Shown: piece after piece, positions 25,584-32,512 of the stretch
How the letters are laid out: each line of letters starts with the position of its first letter
Numbering within the stretch: position 1 is the stretch's first letter
Source: Akkermansiaceae bacterium
Lineage (GTDB): Bacteria; Verrucomicrobiota; Verrucomicrobiia; Verrucomicrobiales; Akkermansiaceae
Direction of reading: 5' to 3'
Assembly: GCA_029253285.1 (NCBI GenBank)
Contig: JAQWZU010000108.1
Coordinates: 1 to 32,512 of the forward strand
DNA: 32,512 nt
The notes under the pieces: model-generated
What the model was told of the DNA's origin: nothing
The model's input: only the letters and a program-made list of their open reading frames with translations
Database searches by the model: none
Position numbers and translations under genes: made by a program

Positions 25584-26381
25584 TCAAGCGATCCCAAAAC
25601 GCCCTTTTACCTCACCTTCAACAAACATGCCCTCATCCAGATCAATCGCCCGCGCGATCACTTCCGCCCCCTCAAGATCCACCAGCCACGGCTTACTTCC
25701 CTTCATAAAGGAACCGGTATTGATGACGACATGTTCACCATCCTCCCAAATCCCCGCGCGATGAAAATGACCGCACACCAACACTTTCGCGCCTTCACCA
25801 GACTTCTTGAGAAACCTCAGCCCTTCCTTCCCCATCGTTCGCCACACCCGGATCATTTCAAAAGTCCGACTCGGTGGCCAAAGCGCGGTCGCGAAAAAGT
25901 TAAACGGCACCGGTAACCTCGGCAGCTTCCTCGGCTGAATGGTATTGGCAATTTCACACGCCCGATCCGAACAGGCCTGCGCCAAGTGCGATTGCGGTTC
26001 GTAGCGATCCACAATCTCGCGAATCTCCTCGCGGTAATACCCAAACTCCCGTGACCACGGCGTGGCCTCATCGTAAACGGCATCGCCATGCGTCACGAGC
26101 ACCACTCGATCCGCACACCACGCCACACCTTGCGGCGTTCCCGGGTCGTGATTCCCTCGCAAAATCTCCACCGAAAGATTCCGGTCATGGACCATCTTCT
26201 TCAACTGGGCAAAAAGAATCCCGGCATTCGTGACTCGCTCTCCCGCGATGCGCTCCTGCCAAACATCCCCCGCCAAGATCAAATAATCCACACCTTCCAA
26301 CAAAGGCTCCAGCATTTCACAGTCCTCAATCCGGGACGCGGAATGCCCCAGATGTAAATCCGATAAAATCCGCGTCTTCAC
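25584..26381 (-). CDS. Calcineurin-type metallophosphoesterase
   Basis: 265 residues. The five metal-binding blocks are in order: LSDLHLGH at residues 6-13, [25 protein letters not shown] and VCGHFHRAG. The layout and size recall LpxH-like UDP-2,3-diacylglucosamine hydrolases and related small phosphoesterases, but the lipid-specific residues cannot be confirmed by eye, so I leave the substrate open. The start is GTG and overlaps the stop of the upstream rRNA methyltransferase gene by four bases (GTGA), showing translational coupling. Confidence 0.85.
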   Translation of the reverse strand: MKTRILSDLHLGHSASRIEDCEMLEPLLEGVDYLILAGDVWQERIAGERVTNAGILFAQLKKMVHDRNLSVEILRGNHDPGTPQGVAWCADRVVLVTHGDAVYDEATPWSREFGYYREEIREIVDRYEPQSHLAQACSDRACEIANTIQPRKLPRLPVPFNFFATALWPPSRTFEMIRVWRTMGKEGLRFLKKSGEGAKVLVCGHFHRAGIWEDGEHVVINTGSFMKGSKPWLVDLEGAEVIARAIDLDEGMFVEGEVKGRFGIA

Positions 26382-26977
26382 GATCCCGGCTCGCGCTGAC
26401 GAACCGCTTCATACAAACACACCCCGCTTGCCACGCTGACATTCAAACAATCCACTTTTCCCTTCATCGGGAATTGAATTAAAAAATCACATTCCTCCTC
26501 GGTCAGCCGACGCATCCCCTCACCCTCTCTCCCCATCACGATCGCGGTCGGTCCTTTCAAGTCGGTTTCATATAAGGACTGCGTGGCGCGATCCGACGTC
26601 CCCACGAGCCAAATCCCCCGTTCTTTTAAATCCCGCATCGTCCGCGCCAGATTCGTCACTTTCACAAAAGGCACACTTTCCCAAGCCCCCACCGAAACCC
26701 GTCGCACCGTATCGGTCAGGCCCACCGCCTTATCCTTCGGCGCAATCACCGCATGGACCCCGGCTCCGTCGGCCGTCCGTAAAATCGCCCCCAAATTATT
26801 CGGGTCCTGCACACAATCCAGAACCAACAATAGCGGTACTTCCGCCCCTTCGAGAATCTCATCCAGGTCCTCCTCACTCAGAGCCCTGGTTTCCCGTTCT
26901 CCACGAACCCGGTCTACCCGTTCACCGCGTTCTCCACTGTGTCGATTCTTTCGGGCTTCTCCCGGTCGCTTGCGCAT
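26378..26977 (-). CDS. SpoU/TrmH family RNA 2'-O-methyltransferase, RlmB-like
   Basis: 199 residues. The SPOUT trefoil-knot motifs are all visible: [16 protein letters not shown] (motif 1), [14 protein letters not shown] (motif 2) and [18 protein letters not shown] (motif 3). The reaction is transfer of methyl from S-adenosylmethionine to a ribose 2'-OH; RlmB acts on G2251 of 23S rRNA. It is about 45 residues shorter than RlmB because the L30e-like substrate-binding domain is reduced to an Arg/Glu-rich head ([20 protein letters not shown]), so the exact target is uncertain. First gene of the leftward operon and divergent from the sulfatase. Confidence 0.88.
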   Translation of the reverse strand: MRKRPGEARKNRHSGERGERVDRVRGERETRALSEEDLDEILEGAEVPLLLVLDCVQDPNNLGAILRTADGAGVHAVIAPKDKAVGLTDTVRRVSVGAWESVPFVKVTNLARTMRDLKERGIWLVGTSDRATQSLYETDLKGPTAIVMGREGEGMRRLTEEECDFLIQFPMKGKVDCLNVSVASGVCLYEAVRQREPGS

Positions 26978-27053
26978 ACCCTTGTCTAACTCCGCACTCT
27001 CTGAATTTCAAAGTTCAAATCGCCCCCCAAACCTGCCATCTTCGACGCCGGTC

Positions 27054-28532
27054 ATGAAAAAACTTCTCTCGCTCCTTCTCGTCTCAGCCACTTACGCTGC
27101 CGAAAAACCCAACATCGTCTTCATTCTCGCCGACGATCTCGGCTACGGCGAAGTCGGAGCCTACGGCCAAACCAAGATCAAAACGCCCAACCTTGACCAA
27201 CTCGCCAAGGACGGTCTCAAGTTCACCCACCACTACACCGGAGCCCCCGTGTGCGCTCCGGCCCGCTGCGTTCTCCTCACCGGCCGCCACCTCGGCAACG
27301 CCGAAATCCGAAACAACGGCGATTCCAAGAACGGACGCAAGTTCCCTGGCCAATGGCCCATCACTGCCGAAGCACTGACCATCGCCGAAGTCCTTAAGAC
27401 CGCCGGCTATACTACCGGCGGATTTGGCAAGTGGGGCCTCGGACCCACCGACTCCTCAGGCTCGCCCATGACCCAGGGCTTCGACCGCTTCTACGGATAT
27501 AATTGCCAGCGCAATGCACATTCCTTCTACCCGCCCTACCTCGACGACGACGCAGGGATCGATGAGATTAATAAAAAACCTATCCCCGGCCACAAACGCC
27601 AGCCCGAAGGCGAAGTGAAAGCCGAAACCTACCAGGCCGAAACCTATGCGCCCGACCGCATTCTCGAGGAAGCCCTCAAGTTCCTCGACTCAAACAAAGA
27701 CAAACCCTTCTTCCTCTACCTTCCCTTCGTCGAGCCGCACGTCGCGATGCATCCGCCCAACGAATGGACCGAAAAATACCCCAAGGAATGGGACGACAAA
27801 AACGGCCCCTACCGCGGCCAGAATGGATACCTTCCCCACCCCCGGCCACGCGCCGGTTATGCCTCGATGATTTCTGATCTCGATGAACACATCGGCTCCG
27901 TTTTGCAGCGCCTTAAAAAACACGGACTCGACGACAACACCCTCGTTATTTTCACCTCCGATAATGGCACGACCCACCCCGGCCGCGACCCCAAATTCCA
28001 CATCGGCGGCGTCGATGCTCCCTTCTTTAATTCCACCCAAAACCTTCGCGGATGGAAGGGATCGGTTTACGAAGGCGGCCTCCGCGTTCCCACCATCGTC
28101 CGCTGGCCCGGCAAAACGAAAGCCGGCAGCGAGACCAACGCACCATCTTACTTCCCCGATTGGTTTCCCACCCTCTGCTCCGCCGCTGGCGTAAAAGTCC
28201 CCTCCAAAATCGACGGCACCGATCTCACCCCCGCGCTTCTCGGTAACAAATTCCAGCGCAGCAAACCAATGGTCTGGGAGTTCCACGGCTATGGGTGTCA
28301 GGTCGCCATTACCGACTTCCCTTACAAAGCCGTGCGCACCGGACTCAAAAAGAAAAACGCTCCCGGCAATTGGGAGCTCTACAACCTCAAGGATGATCCC
28401 GGCGAAAAGACCGACCTCGCCGCCAAGCACCCTGAAATTGTCAAGCGACTCGAAGATGCCTACCGCGCCGATCGCACGCCCAATCCGCGTGCCAAACTTC
28501 CTCTCTACGATGGAACGGCAAAGAAGGACTAA
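27054..28532 (+). CDS. Secreted sulfatase, arylsulfatase A-like (formylglycine type)
   Basis: 492 residues. The start at 27054 gives a short signal peptide (MKKLLSLLLVSATYAAEKPN) directly before the sulfatase opening IVFILADDLGYGEVG; the frame upstream of it is open only because it runs antisense to the methyltransferase gene. The formylglycine signature C67-A-P-A-R71 in VCAPARCVLLTGRH, calcium ligands D27/D28 and D303/N304 (FTSDNGT), the Lys in GFGKWGLG and a His in EPHV are present. It removes sulfate esters, most likely from polysaccharides, in the periplasm or outside. The maturation enzyme is not in this window. It stands 40 bases before the cytochrome c/DUF1592 gene, so the two are probably co-transcribed. 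Confidence 0.94.
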   Translation: MKKLLSLLLVSATYAAEKPNIVFILADDLGYGEVGAYGQTKIKTPNLDQLAKDGLKFTHHYTGAPVCAPARCVLLTGRHLGNAEIRNNGDSKNGRKFPGQWPITAEALTIAEVLKTAGYTTGGFGKWGLGPTDSSGSPMTQGFDRFYGYNCQRNAHSFYPPYLDDDAGIDEINKKPIPGHKRQPEGEVKAETYQAETYAPDRILEEALKFLDSNKDKPFFLYLPFVEPHVAMHPPNEWTEKYPKEWDDKNGPYRGQNGYLPHPRPRAGYASMISDLDEHIGSVLQRLKKHGLDDNTLVIFTSDNGTTHPGRDPKFHIGGVDAPFFNSTQNLRGWKGSVYEGGLRVPTIVRWPGKTKAGSETNAPSYFPDWFPTLCSAAGVKVPSKIDGTDLTPALLGNKFQRSKPMVWEFHGYGCQVAITDFPYKAVRTGLKKKNAPGNWELYNLKDDPGEKTDLAAKHPEIVKRLEDAYRADRTPNPRAKLPLYDGTAKKD

Positions 28533-28572
28533 TCGGCGATAAATTTCCGGCCTCTCTCTCGTAATATCCCGC

Positions 28573-30816
28573 ATGCGATTCAGCGGGTTTATCCTCTTTT
28601 TTACTCTGGCTCTCCAAGCCGGCGCGAAAGATGGCGCAGCAATTTACAAGGAACACTGCGCCTCCTGTCATGGCGACAAAGGCCAAGGCGTGGCCGATGA
28701 ATACGATGAAGCTCTCGTAGGCAAGAAGAGCATCGCTTCGCTGACGAAGTATATTCACAAGTCCATGCCCGAGGACGACGAGGATGCCGTCATCAACGAC
28801 GACGCCCGCGCCGTCTCGGAGTATTTGTTTCACGCCTTCTACTCCCCCGAGGCCCAGGCCAAGCTCAAGCCCGTTCGCAAAGATCTTCTCCGTCGCACGC
28901 AACACCAGCATCGCCGTGCTCTCTCCGATCTGGTCGCCAGCTTCCGCGGTAACAGTAACCTTGGCGACAAACACGGACTCTTTGCCCGCTACTTCAACAA
29001 GGAGAAGATGAACAACCAAAAGGGTAAGTTGGCGGAACGCACCGACACTTGGATTGGCTTCGACCTCAAATCCGATCACAAGATCAAGAACCTCAACCCC
29101 AAGGCTTTTTCCATCAACTGGAGCGGATCCATCATGCCTCCCGAAACGGGCTCCTATGGATTTCGCATCAGCACCCCCAATGGCGCCCGCCTCTGGCTCA
29201 ACGACATCGACAATAATACCGACCCCTTGATCGACGCCTGGGTTTCCTCCAACAACAAGATGCGACAGGTTGAGAAATCCACCTTCCTTCTCGGCGGCCA
29301 CTCGATCTCGCTCTATCTCGACTACGTTTCCTACAAGGAAAATGTCTCCTCTATTCAGTTCGAATGGAAGCCACCTCACGGCACCTGGCAGCCCATCCCG
29401 CAGCGTTACCTCTTCCCGAAGCGCTCCCAGATTCTCGCCATCCCCACCACGCCCTTCCCCGCGGATGACGCCTCGATGGGCTACGAACGCGGCTCCAGCA
29501 TTTCCAAAGCCTGGCGCGAAGCGGTCACCAATTCCGCCATCGAAATCACCAACCACATCTTCGAAGACATCGACCGCCTTTCCCGCAGCAAACCCACCGA
29601 CAAAGACCGCCATCAAAAGCTCCGTGATTTCTGCGCAACTATTGCCGAACGGGCCTTCGCCCGCCCACTCACCGCCGAGCAACGCAAGCTCTACGTCGAT
29701 GCGGTCTTTGAACAAAGCAAAGACGATACCGACCGCGCTCTGAAACGCTCACTCCTCTTCACTCTCACCTCGCCCTACTTTCTCTATCCCGATCTCAATC
29801 GAAACGCCGAGGGAAAGCCCGATCAATACACTCTCGCTTCCAAGCTCGCCCTCACTCTGTGGGATTCCCTCCCCGACAACTCCCTCCTCGAGGCCGCGCG
29901 CAACGGCCACCTCGCCAAGGAGAATCAAATCAACCCACGCATCGATAAGATGCTCAATGATCCGCGCACCAAGGAAAAGCTCCACCGCTTCTTCTTCGCC
30001 TGGCTCAACCTCGCTGAAAAAGACGACCTCAGCAAAGATCTCAAAACCTTCCCCGGCTTCGACGAAAACGTTATCGCCGACCTCCGCACCTCGCTCTCTC
30101 TTTTCATCGAGCAAGTTATCTGGTCCGAGAAGTCAGACTACCGCCAGCTCTTCCTCTCGGGAAAACTCCCCGTCAACAAACGCCTCGCCAAATTCTACGG
30201 CACCCAAACTCCCGAGTGGGGCTTCGCCGACGTCCCCGCCAACAACCACCGCGCCGGTATCTTCACCCATCCCTACATTCTCGCCGCCTTCTCCTACCAC
30301 AAACAAACCTCTCCGATTCATCGCGGTGTTTACCTCAGCCGCAACATCCTCGGGCGCTTCCTCAAGCCCCCGCCCAAGGCCATCGAATTCAAAGACGCCG
30401 ACTTCAACCCGCACCTCACGATGCGTGAAAAAGTCACCGAACTCACCAAGGACACCAGCTGCATGGCCTGCCACTCCATCATCAATCCCATCGGCTTTGG
30501 ATTGGAAAACTACGACGCCGTCGGCCGCTTCCGCACCCACGAAAAAGAAAAACCCATCGACGCCTCCAGCGACTACTCCACCGAAGAAGACACCACCGTC
30601 CGCATCAACGGCGCCCCCGACCTAGCCAAACTCGCCGTCGAAAGCCCCGGCGCCCACCGCGCCTTCATCAAACACCTCTTCCACCACCTCGTGAACCAAG
30701 CCACCAACAGCTACGGCTTCAGCACCATGGACACCCTCCACGAAGACTTCACCGCCAACAACTTCAACATCCGCCAACTCATCAAAGTCATCGCAAAGAC
30801 CGCCGCCACGCAATAG
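28573..30816 (+). CDS. Secreted cytochrome c / PA14 / DUF1592-DUF1588-DUF1585 protein
   Basis: 747 residues. A signal peptide (1-18) is followed by a c-type heme site CASCH (near residue 29) with a Met-rich end, a PA14-like beta domain (about 135-300, YGFRISTPNGARLWLNDI), and then the planctomycete-type modules: DUF1592 (about 410-545), DUF1588 with IFTHPYILAAFSYHKQTSPIHRGVYL and a second CMACH site before INPIGFGLENYDAVGRFR, and DUF1585 at the C-terminus. Such proteins abound next to sulfatases in Verrucomicrobiota and Planctomycetota; their biochemistry is unknown, with sugar oxidation or binding proposed. The DUF1552 gene that usually follows is missing here; a repeat cluster takes its place. 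Confidence 0.9.
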   Translation: MRFSGFILFFTLALQAGAKDGAAIYKEHCASCHGDKGQGVADEYDEALVGKKSIASLTKYIHKSMPEDDEDAVINDDARAVSEYLFHAFYSPEAQAKLKPVRKDLLRRTQHQHRRALSDLVASFRGNSNLGDKHGLFARYFNKEKMNNQKGKLAERTDTWIGFDLKSDHKIKNLNPKAFSINWSGSIMPPETGSYGFRISTPNGARLWLNDIDNNTDPLIDAWVSSNNKMRQVEKSTFLLGGHSISLYLDYVSYKENVSSIQFEWKPPHGTWQPIPQRYLFPKRSQILAIPTTPFPADDASMGYERGSSISKAWREAVTNSAIEITNHIFEDIDRLSRSKPTDKDRHQKLRDFCATIAERAFARPLTAEQRKLYVDAVFEQSKDDTDRALKRSLLFTLTSPYFLYPDLNRNAEGKPDQYTLASKLALTLWDSLPDNSLLEAARNGHLAKENQINPRIDKMLNDPRTKEKLHRFFFAWLNLAEKDDLSKDLKTFPGFDENVIADLRTSLSLFIEQVIWSEKSDYRQLFLSGKLPVNKRLAKFYGTQTPEWGFADVPANNHRAGIFTHPYILAAFSYHKQTSPIHRGVYLSRNILGRFLKPPPKAIEFKDADFNPHLTMREKVTELTKDTSCMACHSIINPIGFGLENYDAVGRFRTHEKEKPIDASSDYSTEEDTTVRINGAPDLAKLAVESPGAHRAFIKHLFHHLVNQATNSYGFSTMDTLHEDFTANNFNIRQLIKVIAKTAATQ

Positions 30817-30826
30817 CACACCTGTG

Positions 30827-30846
30827 GCAGAGGCTCTTAGCCTCTG
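30827..30846 (+). repeat. 20-base hairpin repeat, copy 1
   Basis: GCAGAGGCTCTTAGCCTCTG folds into an 8-bp stem with a 3-base loop. Its exact reverse complement is found at 31646-31665, on the far side of the toxin-antitoxin genes. It lies 10 bases past the DUF1592 gene stop, without a T run. Confidence 0.85.
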
Positions 30847-30903
30847 TCTCCGTGGAGGCCACTGAGTGCTCTTGGGTATTCCAGCCCCCACGCCATCTCA
30901 TCT

Positions 30904-31004
30904 ACCCCAAAGGGGTTTCGCATCTAAGCCCAGGGTTGTCGGAGTGGAGCGGAGGCTACCCTGGGAAACGACCGCCACGATAGATCAACCCCAACGGGGT
31001 TGCG
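30904..31004. repeat. REP-like repeat cluster
   Basis: Two similar short units, ACCCCAAAGGGGTTTCG (from 30904) and ACCCCAACGGGGTTGCG (from 30988), flank a hairpin formed by CCCAGGGT (30929-30936) and ACCCTGGG (30958-30965). Each outer unit is itself a small palindrome (CCCC/GGGG). This arrangement resembles the repetitive extragenic palindromes of Planctomycetota and Verrucomicrobiota. No gene is seen in the 256 bases between 30817 and 31072. Confidence 0.7.
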
Positions 31005-31072
31005 CCGATCCCGGAACCGCCCTTCCCCTTGGACACACCCCCGTTGATCTTGGCAATACGGGTGATCAAATC

Positions 31073-31330
31073 CTAATAATGGTACCTCGCCTGTGCCACC
31101 TCAATCACCCCATCATTAATCCGATACACCAAACGGTGTTCATCGGTAATCCTCCTCGACCAAAATCCTGAAAAGGCATGTTTCAATGGCTCCGGCTTCC
31201 CGATCCCTTGATAAGGATCATCCCGACTAATATCGGTTAGGAGAGCATTGATCTTATTGACCATCTTCCGGTCATACTGCTGCCAGTGAGTATCGTCCTC
31301 CCAAGCACGCTCAGAGAACTGAATGTTCAT
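31073..31330 (-). CDS. yoeB: YoeB family mRNA interferase toxin
   Basis: 85 residues, exactly the normal size. The C-terminal half is nearly textbook YoeB: GKPEPLKHAFSGFWSRRITD, EHRLVYRI and the end RYHY. The catalytic residues of the RelE-fold toxin are kept: E47, R66, H84 and Y85. It cleaves mRNA in the ribosomal A site when freed from its antitoxin. Its ATG overlaps the antitoxin stop by four bases (ATGA), the standard arrangement, with the antitoxin first. Confidence 0.95.
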   Translation of the reverse strand: MNIQFSERAWEDDTHWQQYDRKMVNKINALLTDISRDDPYQGIGKPEPLKHAFSGFWSRRITDEHRLVYRINDGVIEVAQARYHY

Positions 31331-31584
31331 GCCAGCTCATCCAAGCTCTTCACCACTCCCTTCCCTTTCTCAAGCTGGGCAATCCCTTCTGAAAGCCGCT
31401 GTGCATTCTTTGGCGAACGAAGAAGATAAGCGGTCTCCTGAAGAGATTCGTAGTCTTCCAGAGAGAGCATCACCACCGCTTGATTGCGCTTCCGGGTGAT
31501 GATCACCGGATCGTGATCCTCGCAAACTTTGCTCATCGTCGCAGCAAGGTTTTCCCGGGCTGCTGAGTAGGTCACTGATTTCAT
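31327..31584 (-). CDS. yefM: YefM/Phd family antitoxin
   Basis: 85 residues. The N-terminal DNA-binding part SVTYSAARENLAATMSKVCEDHDPVIITRK and the toxin-binding stretch SLEDYESLQETAYLLRSPKNAQRL closely follow E. coli YefM. It neutralises YoeB and, in known systems, represses the operon with it. The stop overlaps the toxin start. A possible operator (inverted TGGACAA/TTGTCCA) lies directly upstream. Both toxin and antitoxin look intact, so the module should be functional. Confidence 0.94.
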   Translation of the reverse strand: MKSVTYSAARENLAATMSKVCEDHDPVIITRKRNQAVVMLSLEDYESLQETAYLLRSPKNAQRLSEGIAQLEKGKGVVKSLDELA

Positions 31585-31585
31585 G

Positions 31586-31618
31586 TGGACAAGATCACGT
31601 ACAACGACGGATTGTCCA
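31586..31618. promoter_or_regulatory. Possible operator of the yefM-yoeB operon
   Basis: TGGACAA (31586-31592) and TTGTCCA (31612-31618) are inverted 7-mers with centres 26 bases apart, right before the yefM ATG. A TTGCAA / GACAAT pair 16 bases apart on the minus strand just upstream could be a weak promoter overlapped by this site, fitting autoregulation. Inferred only from position and symmetry. Confidence 0.4.
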
Positions 31619-31645
31619 TCCTTTTCAGGCTATTGCAAACCAGCC

Positions 31646-31665
31646 CAGAGGCTAAGAGCCTCTGC
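31646..31665 (-). repeat. 20-base hairpin repeat, copy 2 (inverted)
   Basis: This is the exact reverse complement of the hairpin at 30827-30846, and with one mismatch the identity extends four more bases to 31669. It lies just past the stop of the SDR gene (31670), in the same relation to that gene as copy 1 has to the DUF1592 gene, i.e. immediately downstream. Confidence 0.85.
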
Positions 31666-31669
31666 TACA

Positions 31670-32446
31670 TCACCCCTCCGGGTGATAAGACCGATCCAGA
31701 TGCACATAGCCGCCATCGGGATAAATGATCTGCCCGGTCGTGTGGCTTGAACGCTCCGACGCCAAGAACACCACGGCGTTCGCCATTTCCTCTGCCGTCG
31801 TCATCCTCTTACCCAGCGGGATCACCGAGCTCATGTCATCGAGAAATTTCTGCGGGTCCTTCTCTGCTGCGGCGAGCCCTTCATACATCGGCGTATAGAC
31901 TTCGGCGGGCACCACGGAATTCACGCGGATACCGTGCTTTGCCAAATCCAAGGCCCATTCTCGCGTGAGCGCATTCATCGCTCCTTTCGATGCGGCATAC
32001 CCCGAGGTCCCACCCTGCCCGGTCACAGCCACCTTGGAGGTGACATTCACAATGAATCCCTTTGAAGCAATCAAGGACTCCAACGCGTGATGAGTCAGGG
32101 CATAAAGGTGAATCAAATTCTTCTGCAGAGACCCTTTAAAAGCCTCCACTCCATCGCGCAAGGACACCTGATCATTGATCCCCGCATTATGCACCAGGCC
32201 ATCGATCCGGCCATACTCTTTTATGGTTTTCGCAATGGCATTCTCGCAAGCTTCTTCCGAGGTCAACTCCGCCTGAATCACCGATCCTCTTCCAACTTTC
32301 TCAATGAGCGCCTTCCCCACTTCCGGCGAGCGCCCGACGATCACCGGAATCGCTCCTTCTTCAGCAAAGAGCTCCACGCACGCGGCGCCGATTCCTTTCG
32401 ACCCTCCGGTGACGATCACCACCTTATCTTCTAATCCTAAATTCAT
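31670..32446 (-). CDS. Short-chain dehydrogenase/reductase, L-fucose dehydrogenase-like
   Basis: 258 residues, a classical SDR. The cofactor loop TGGSKGIG (13-20), N87-A-G, and the catalytic S137, Y150 and K154 (TSGYAASKGAMNAL) are present, with N110 completing the tetrad. The head MNLGLEDKVVIVTGG and the stretch VVPAEVYTPMYE recall SDR enzymes annotated as L-fucose dehydrogenase, which would oxidise fucose to its lactone. This is recognition by resemblance, and other sugar or alcohol substrates are possible. It follows the tail of another gene by 8 bases, suggesting an operon that continues beyond the window. Confidence 0.85.
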   Translation of the reverse strand: MNLGLEDKVVIVTGGSKGIGAACVELFAEEGAIPVIVGRSPEVGKALIEKVGRGSVIQAELTSEEACENAIAKTIKEYGRIDGLVHNAGINDQVSLRDGVEAFKGSLQKNLIHLYALTHHALESLIASKGFIVNVTSKVAVTGQGGTSGYAASKGAMNALTREWALDLAKHGIRVNSVVPAEVYTPMYEGLAAAEKDPQKFLDDMSSVIPLGKRMTTAEEMANAVVFLASERSSHTTGQIIYPDGGYVHLDRSYHPEG

Positions 32447-32454
32447 CGCTTATT

Positions 32455-32512
32455 CTACTCTTCTGGTGGCCATTCAAAATGCGTGCCGCTCCGATGCTTC
32501 GGGCGATCTTTC
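32455..32512 (-). CDS. C-terminal end of an upstream gene, cut by the window edge
   Basis: An open frame enters from beyond the window and ends with KDRPKHRSGTHFEWPPEE and a TAG at 32455-32457, 8 bases before the SDR start. The composition and tight spacing suggest a real gene co-transcribed with the SDR. Eighteen residues are too few to name the product. Confidence 0.45.
   Translation of the reverse strand, partial: KDRPKHRSGTHFEWPPEE

Noticed and set aside
26583-27053. N-terminal extension of the sulfatase frame by about 157 codons
   Set aside because: The stretch is antisense to the rRNA methyltransferase gene, and a proper signal peptide begins at 27054.
28441-29715. Long minus-strand open frame (about 424 codons) opposite the end of the sulfatase and the DUF1592 gene
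   Set aside because: It is the mirror of strongly supported genes in GC-rich third-position DNA; its translation is Gly/Val/Asp-rich with no domain pattern.

Overview
The window looks like chromosomal DNA from a free-living, probably marine member of the Verrucomicrobiota. The arguments are gene content and style rather than a marker gene: a sulfatase followed by a large DUF1592/DUF1588-type cytochrome c protein, a two-LamG protein with calcium-binding repeats, an ECF sigma factor coupled to a vWA/YfbK-type membrane protein, a GYF-RDD protein, few clear Shine-Dalgarno sequences, many GTG/TTG starts, and Gram-negative envelope genes (TorF-type porin, LolC/E-like permease). No rRNA, tRNA, CRISPR array or complete insertion sequence was seen, and there is no gene-free stretch longer than 300 bases.

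Layout. 1-4000: nitrogen acquisition. A TorF-family porin and a first ammonium transporter read leftward; a second, longer ammonium transporter reads rightward from a 145-base divergent region with an excellent sigma-54 promoter and a second, weaker one facing the other way. 4008-7720: recJ and recG overlap as a recombination/repair pair. 7780-11319: a small secreted protein, a collapsed remnant of a type II NADH dehydrogenase, and a large secreted LamG protein. 11498-14509: a DEDDy exonuclease, an RDD protein and a LolC/E-like permease. 14615-16735: VOC protein, type III pantothenate kinase and ROK sugar kinase in one direction. 16732-18412: a DUF1802 protein and homoserine O-acyltransferase metX.

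18499-26977 is all leftward. A probable operon runs from an RlmB-like rRNA methyltransferase through a metallophosphoesterase and an ECF sigma factor to a vWA membrane protein that may act as its anti-sigma partner, ending at a terminator. Then come a stand-alone UPF1-like SF1 helicase carrying a degenerate PD-(D/E)XK-like tail and an atypical ROK protein. 27054-30816: a secreted sulfatase and a cytochrome c/PA14/DUF1592 protein, as in polysaccharide-degrading Verrucomicrobiota and Planctomycetota. 30817-31669: a YefM-YoeB toxin-antitoxin pair and a REP-like repeat cluster, bracketed by two inverted copies of a 20-base hairpin. 31670-32512: a short-chain dehydrogenase resembling L-fucose dehydrogenases and the tail of a further gene, which together with the sulfatase hints at use of sulfated fucose-containing glycans (inference).

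Most genes are ordinary. The points that reward a second look are the paired sigma-54 ammonium transporter promoters, the in-frame collapsed NDH-2 gene, the sigma factor/vWA fusion module, the helicase with its degenerate nuclease-like tail, a long hairpin element abutting the metX stop codon, and the toxin-antitoxin unit framed by inverted hairpins.
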